DNA from: Pseudomonadota bacterium
GTDB lineage: Bacteria > Pseudomonadota > Gammaproteobacteria > Pseudomonadales > Moraxellaceae
Length of the DNA: 33,851 bases
Assembly (NCBI GenBank): GCA_021851865.1
Contig: JAJZBU010000031.1
Location: 1 to 33,851 of the forward strand
Direction: 5' to 3'
In this document: positions 33,298-33,851 of the stretch, piece by piece
Numbering within the stretch: the first letter of the stretch is position 1
How the letters are laid out: each line of letters starts with the position of its first letter
Position numbers and translations under genes: made by a program
The notes under the pieces: generated by a model
Databases searched by the model: none
The model's input: only the letters and a program-made list of their open reading frames with translations
Told to the model about the DNA's origin: nothing

Positions 33298-33851
33298 TCA
33301 CCTGAAGGGGGCGGTCATGCGGGCATAGAGCAGGGGCAGGCGCTGTGGCAATTCGGCGGGATGGCGGAGCAGGAAGTAGCCCTGGGCGCCGAAGATGTGC
33401 GGTAGGTAGGAGCCAGGCTTCCTGGTCGATGGTGATGCAAAAAGGATGCAGGCCGCGCTGGCGCGCCGCGAGTACGGCATGACGGGTATCTTCGCAACCA
33501 TAACGGCCTTCATAGCCGTCGCAGTCGTTGGGTTTGCCGTCGGTGATGAGCAGGAGCAGGCGCTGGCGCTGCTGCTGTTCTGCCAAAAGGTCGCTGGCAT
33601 GGCGTAAGGCGGCGCCCATGCGCGTATAGAGGGTAGGCCGTAGGCCAGTGATGCGGCGGCGTACATCCTGATCGTAGCGCTGAGTGAAAGATTTGAGTTC
33701 GCTGATGCGCACATCCTGGCGCTGGCGTGAGATAAACTCGAATCTGGTGTATGGCCTGCCGGGCAGATGACACTTGAGATCGTGTGTTACGTCCCTCGTC
33801 ATCTGAGGCCTGAGAGGCTCTTTCGTCCCACGGTCCGCCAGGGCGTTCGCC
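33298..33851 (-). pseudogene. NorD/CbbO-like von Willebrand factor A protein, C-terminal part, frameshifted, 5' end beyond window
   Basis: The minus strand encodes the C-terminal half of a NorD/CbbO-type VWA protein: RFEFISRQRQDVRI, YTRMGAALRHASDLL, LLLLITDGKPNDCDGYEGRYGCEDTRHAV and GLHPFCITIDQEA. At about 33416-33417 the frame breaks, and the conserved continuation SYLPHIFGAQGYFLLRHP and the end LPLLYARMTAPFR appear in the next frame, stopping at 33298. Removing one C from the GCCTGG run restores EAGSYLPHIFG, so a one-base insertion is the simplest explanation. The sequence before about 33770 (residues ahead of RFEFISR) also fails to match the family, so a second lesion is possible. Intact members assist assembly of nitric oxide reductase (NorD) or activate Rubisco (CbbO). 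Confidence 0.75.

Overview
The window is a GC-rich stretch of a gammaproteobacterial chromosome. Gene order points to Pseudomonas-like relatives: dksA-gluQ-cbrX-cbrA-cbrB, pcnB-folK-panB-panC-panD-acs and mutS-fdxA are all Pseudomonas-type blocks. The species cannot be named from the sequence. Nearly all genes are on the minus strand; the plus-strand genes are a MarR regulator, a nitroreductase-thioesterase pair and an AidB-like acyl-CoA dehydrogenase. No tRNA, rRNA, CRISPR array or intact mobile element was seen.

Layout. 1-1474: type IV pilus minor pilins (fimT, pilV, pilW; the last runs off the left edge), coupled by ATGA overlaps. 1658-7243: a TonB-dependent receptor, then exbB, exbD, tonB and a periplasmic alkaline-phosphatase-superfamily enzyme, which looks like a self-contained outer-membrane uptake unit. 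7351-9478: an M14 metallopeptidase-like protein with a small outer-membrane protein, divergent from a MarR regulator. 9500-13293: moaB, a small periplasmic BamE-like protein, a Cyc2-type fused monohaem cytochrome/porin, and a divergent ydjA-like nitroreductase plus thioesterase. 13296-16263: fdxA and mutS. 16264-16901: a gene-poor stretch holding one short orphan gene remnant. 16902-24531: a saccharopine-dehydrogenase-like reductase, cbrB, cbrA, cbrX, gluQ, dksA and a Rieske protein. 24696-28307: an aidB-like gene and acs, convergent. 28438-32482: panD, panC, panB, folK, pcnB. 32483-33297: a non-coding region. 33298-33851: the broken 3' part of a norD/cbbO-like gene.

The most striking element is the non-coding region upstream of pcnB. 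On the minus strand it holds TGTTAC/GTAACA half-sites, a sigma-54 promoter with exact GG-N10-GC spacing, about 395 bases rich in AAC/AAG/AAT repeats that resemble Hfq/Crc-binding motifs, and an intrinsic terminator. This matches the architecture and genomic position of the Pseudomonas CrcZ-type small RNA, which CbrA/CbrB activates to relieve catabolite repression. In this genome the sRNA has stayed beside pcnB, while cbrX-cbrA-cbrB lies about 10 kb away beyond the pan/acs and dksA/gluQ blocks. The window therefore seems to contain a complete carbon-catabolite control circuit (sensor, sigma-54 activator, target sRNA) in a rearranged layout, with acs, a likely metabolic output, between them.

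The second notable element is the Cyc2-like cytochrome-porin, a family linked to extracellular Fe(II) oxidation. Its divergent promoter region carries repeated TCTTGA half-sites.
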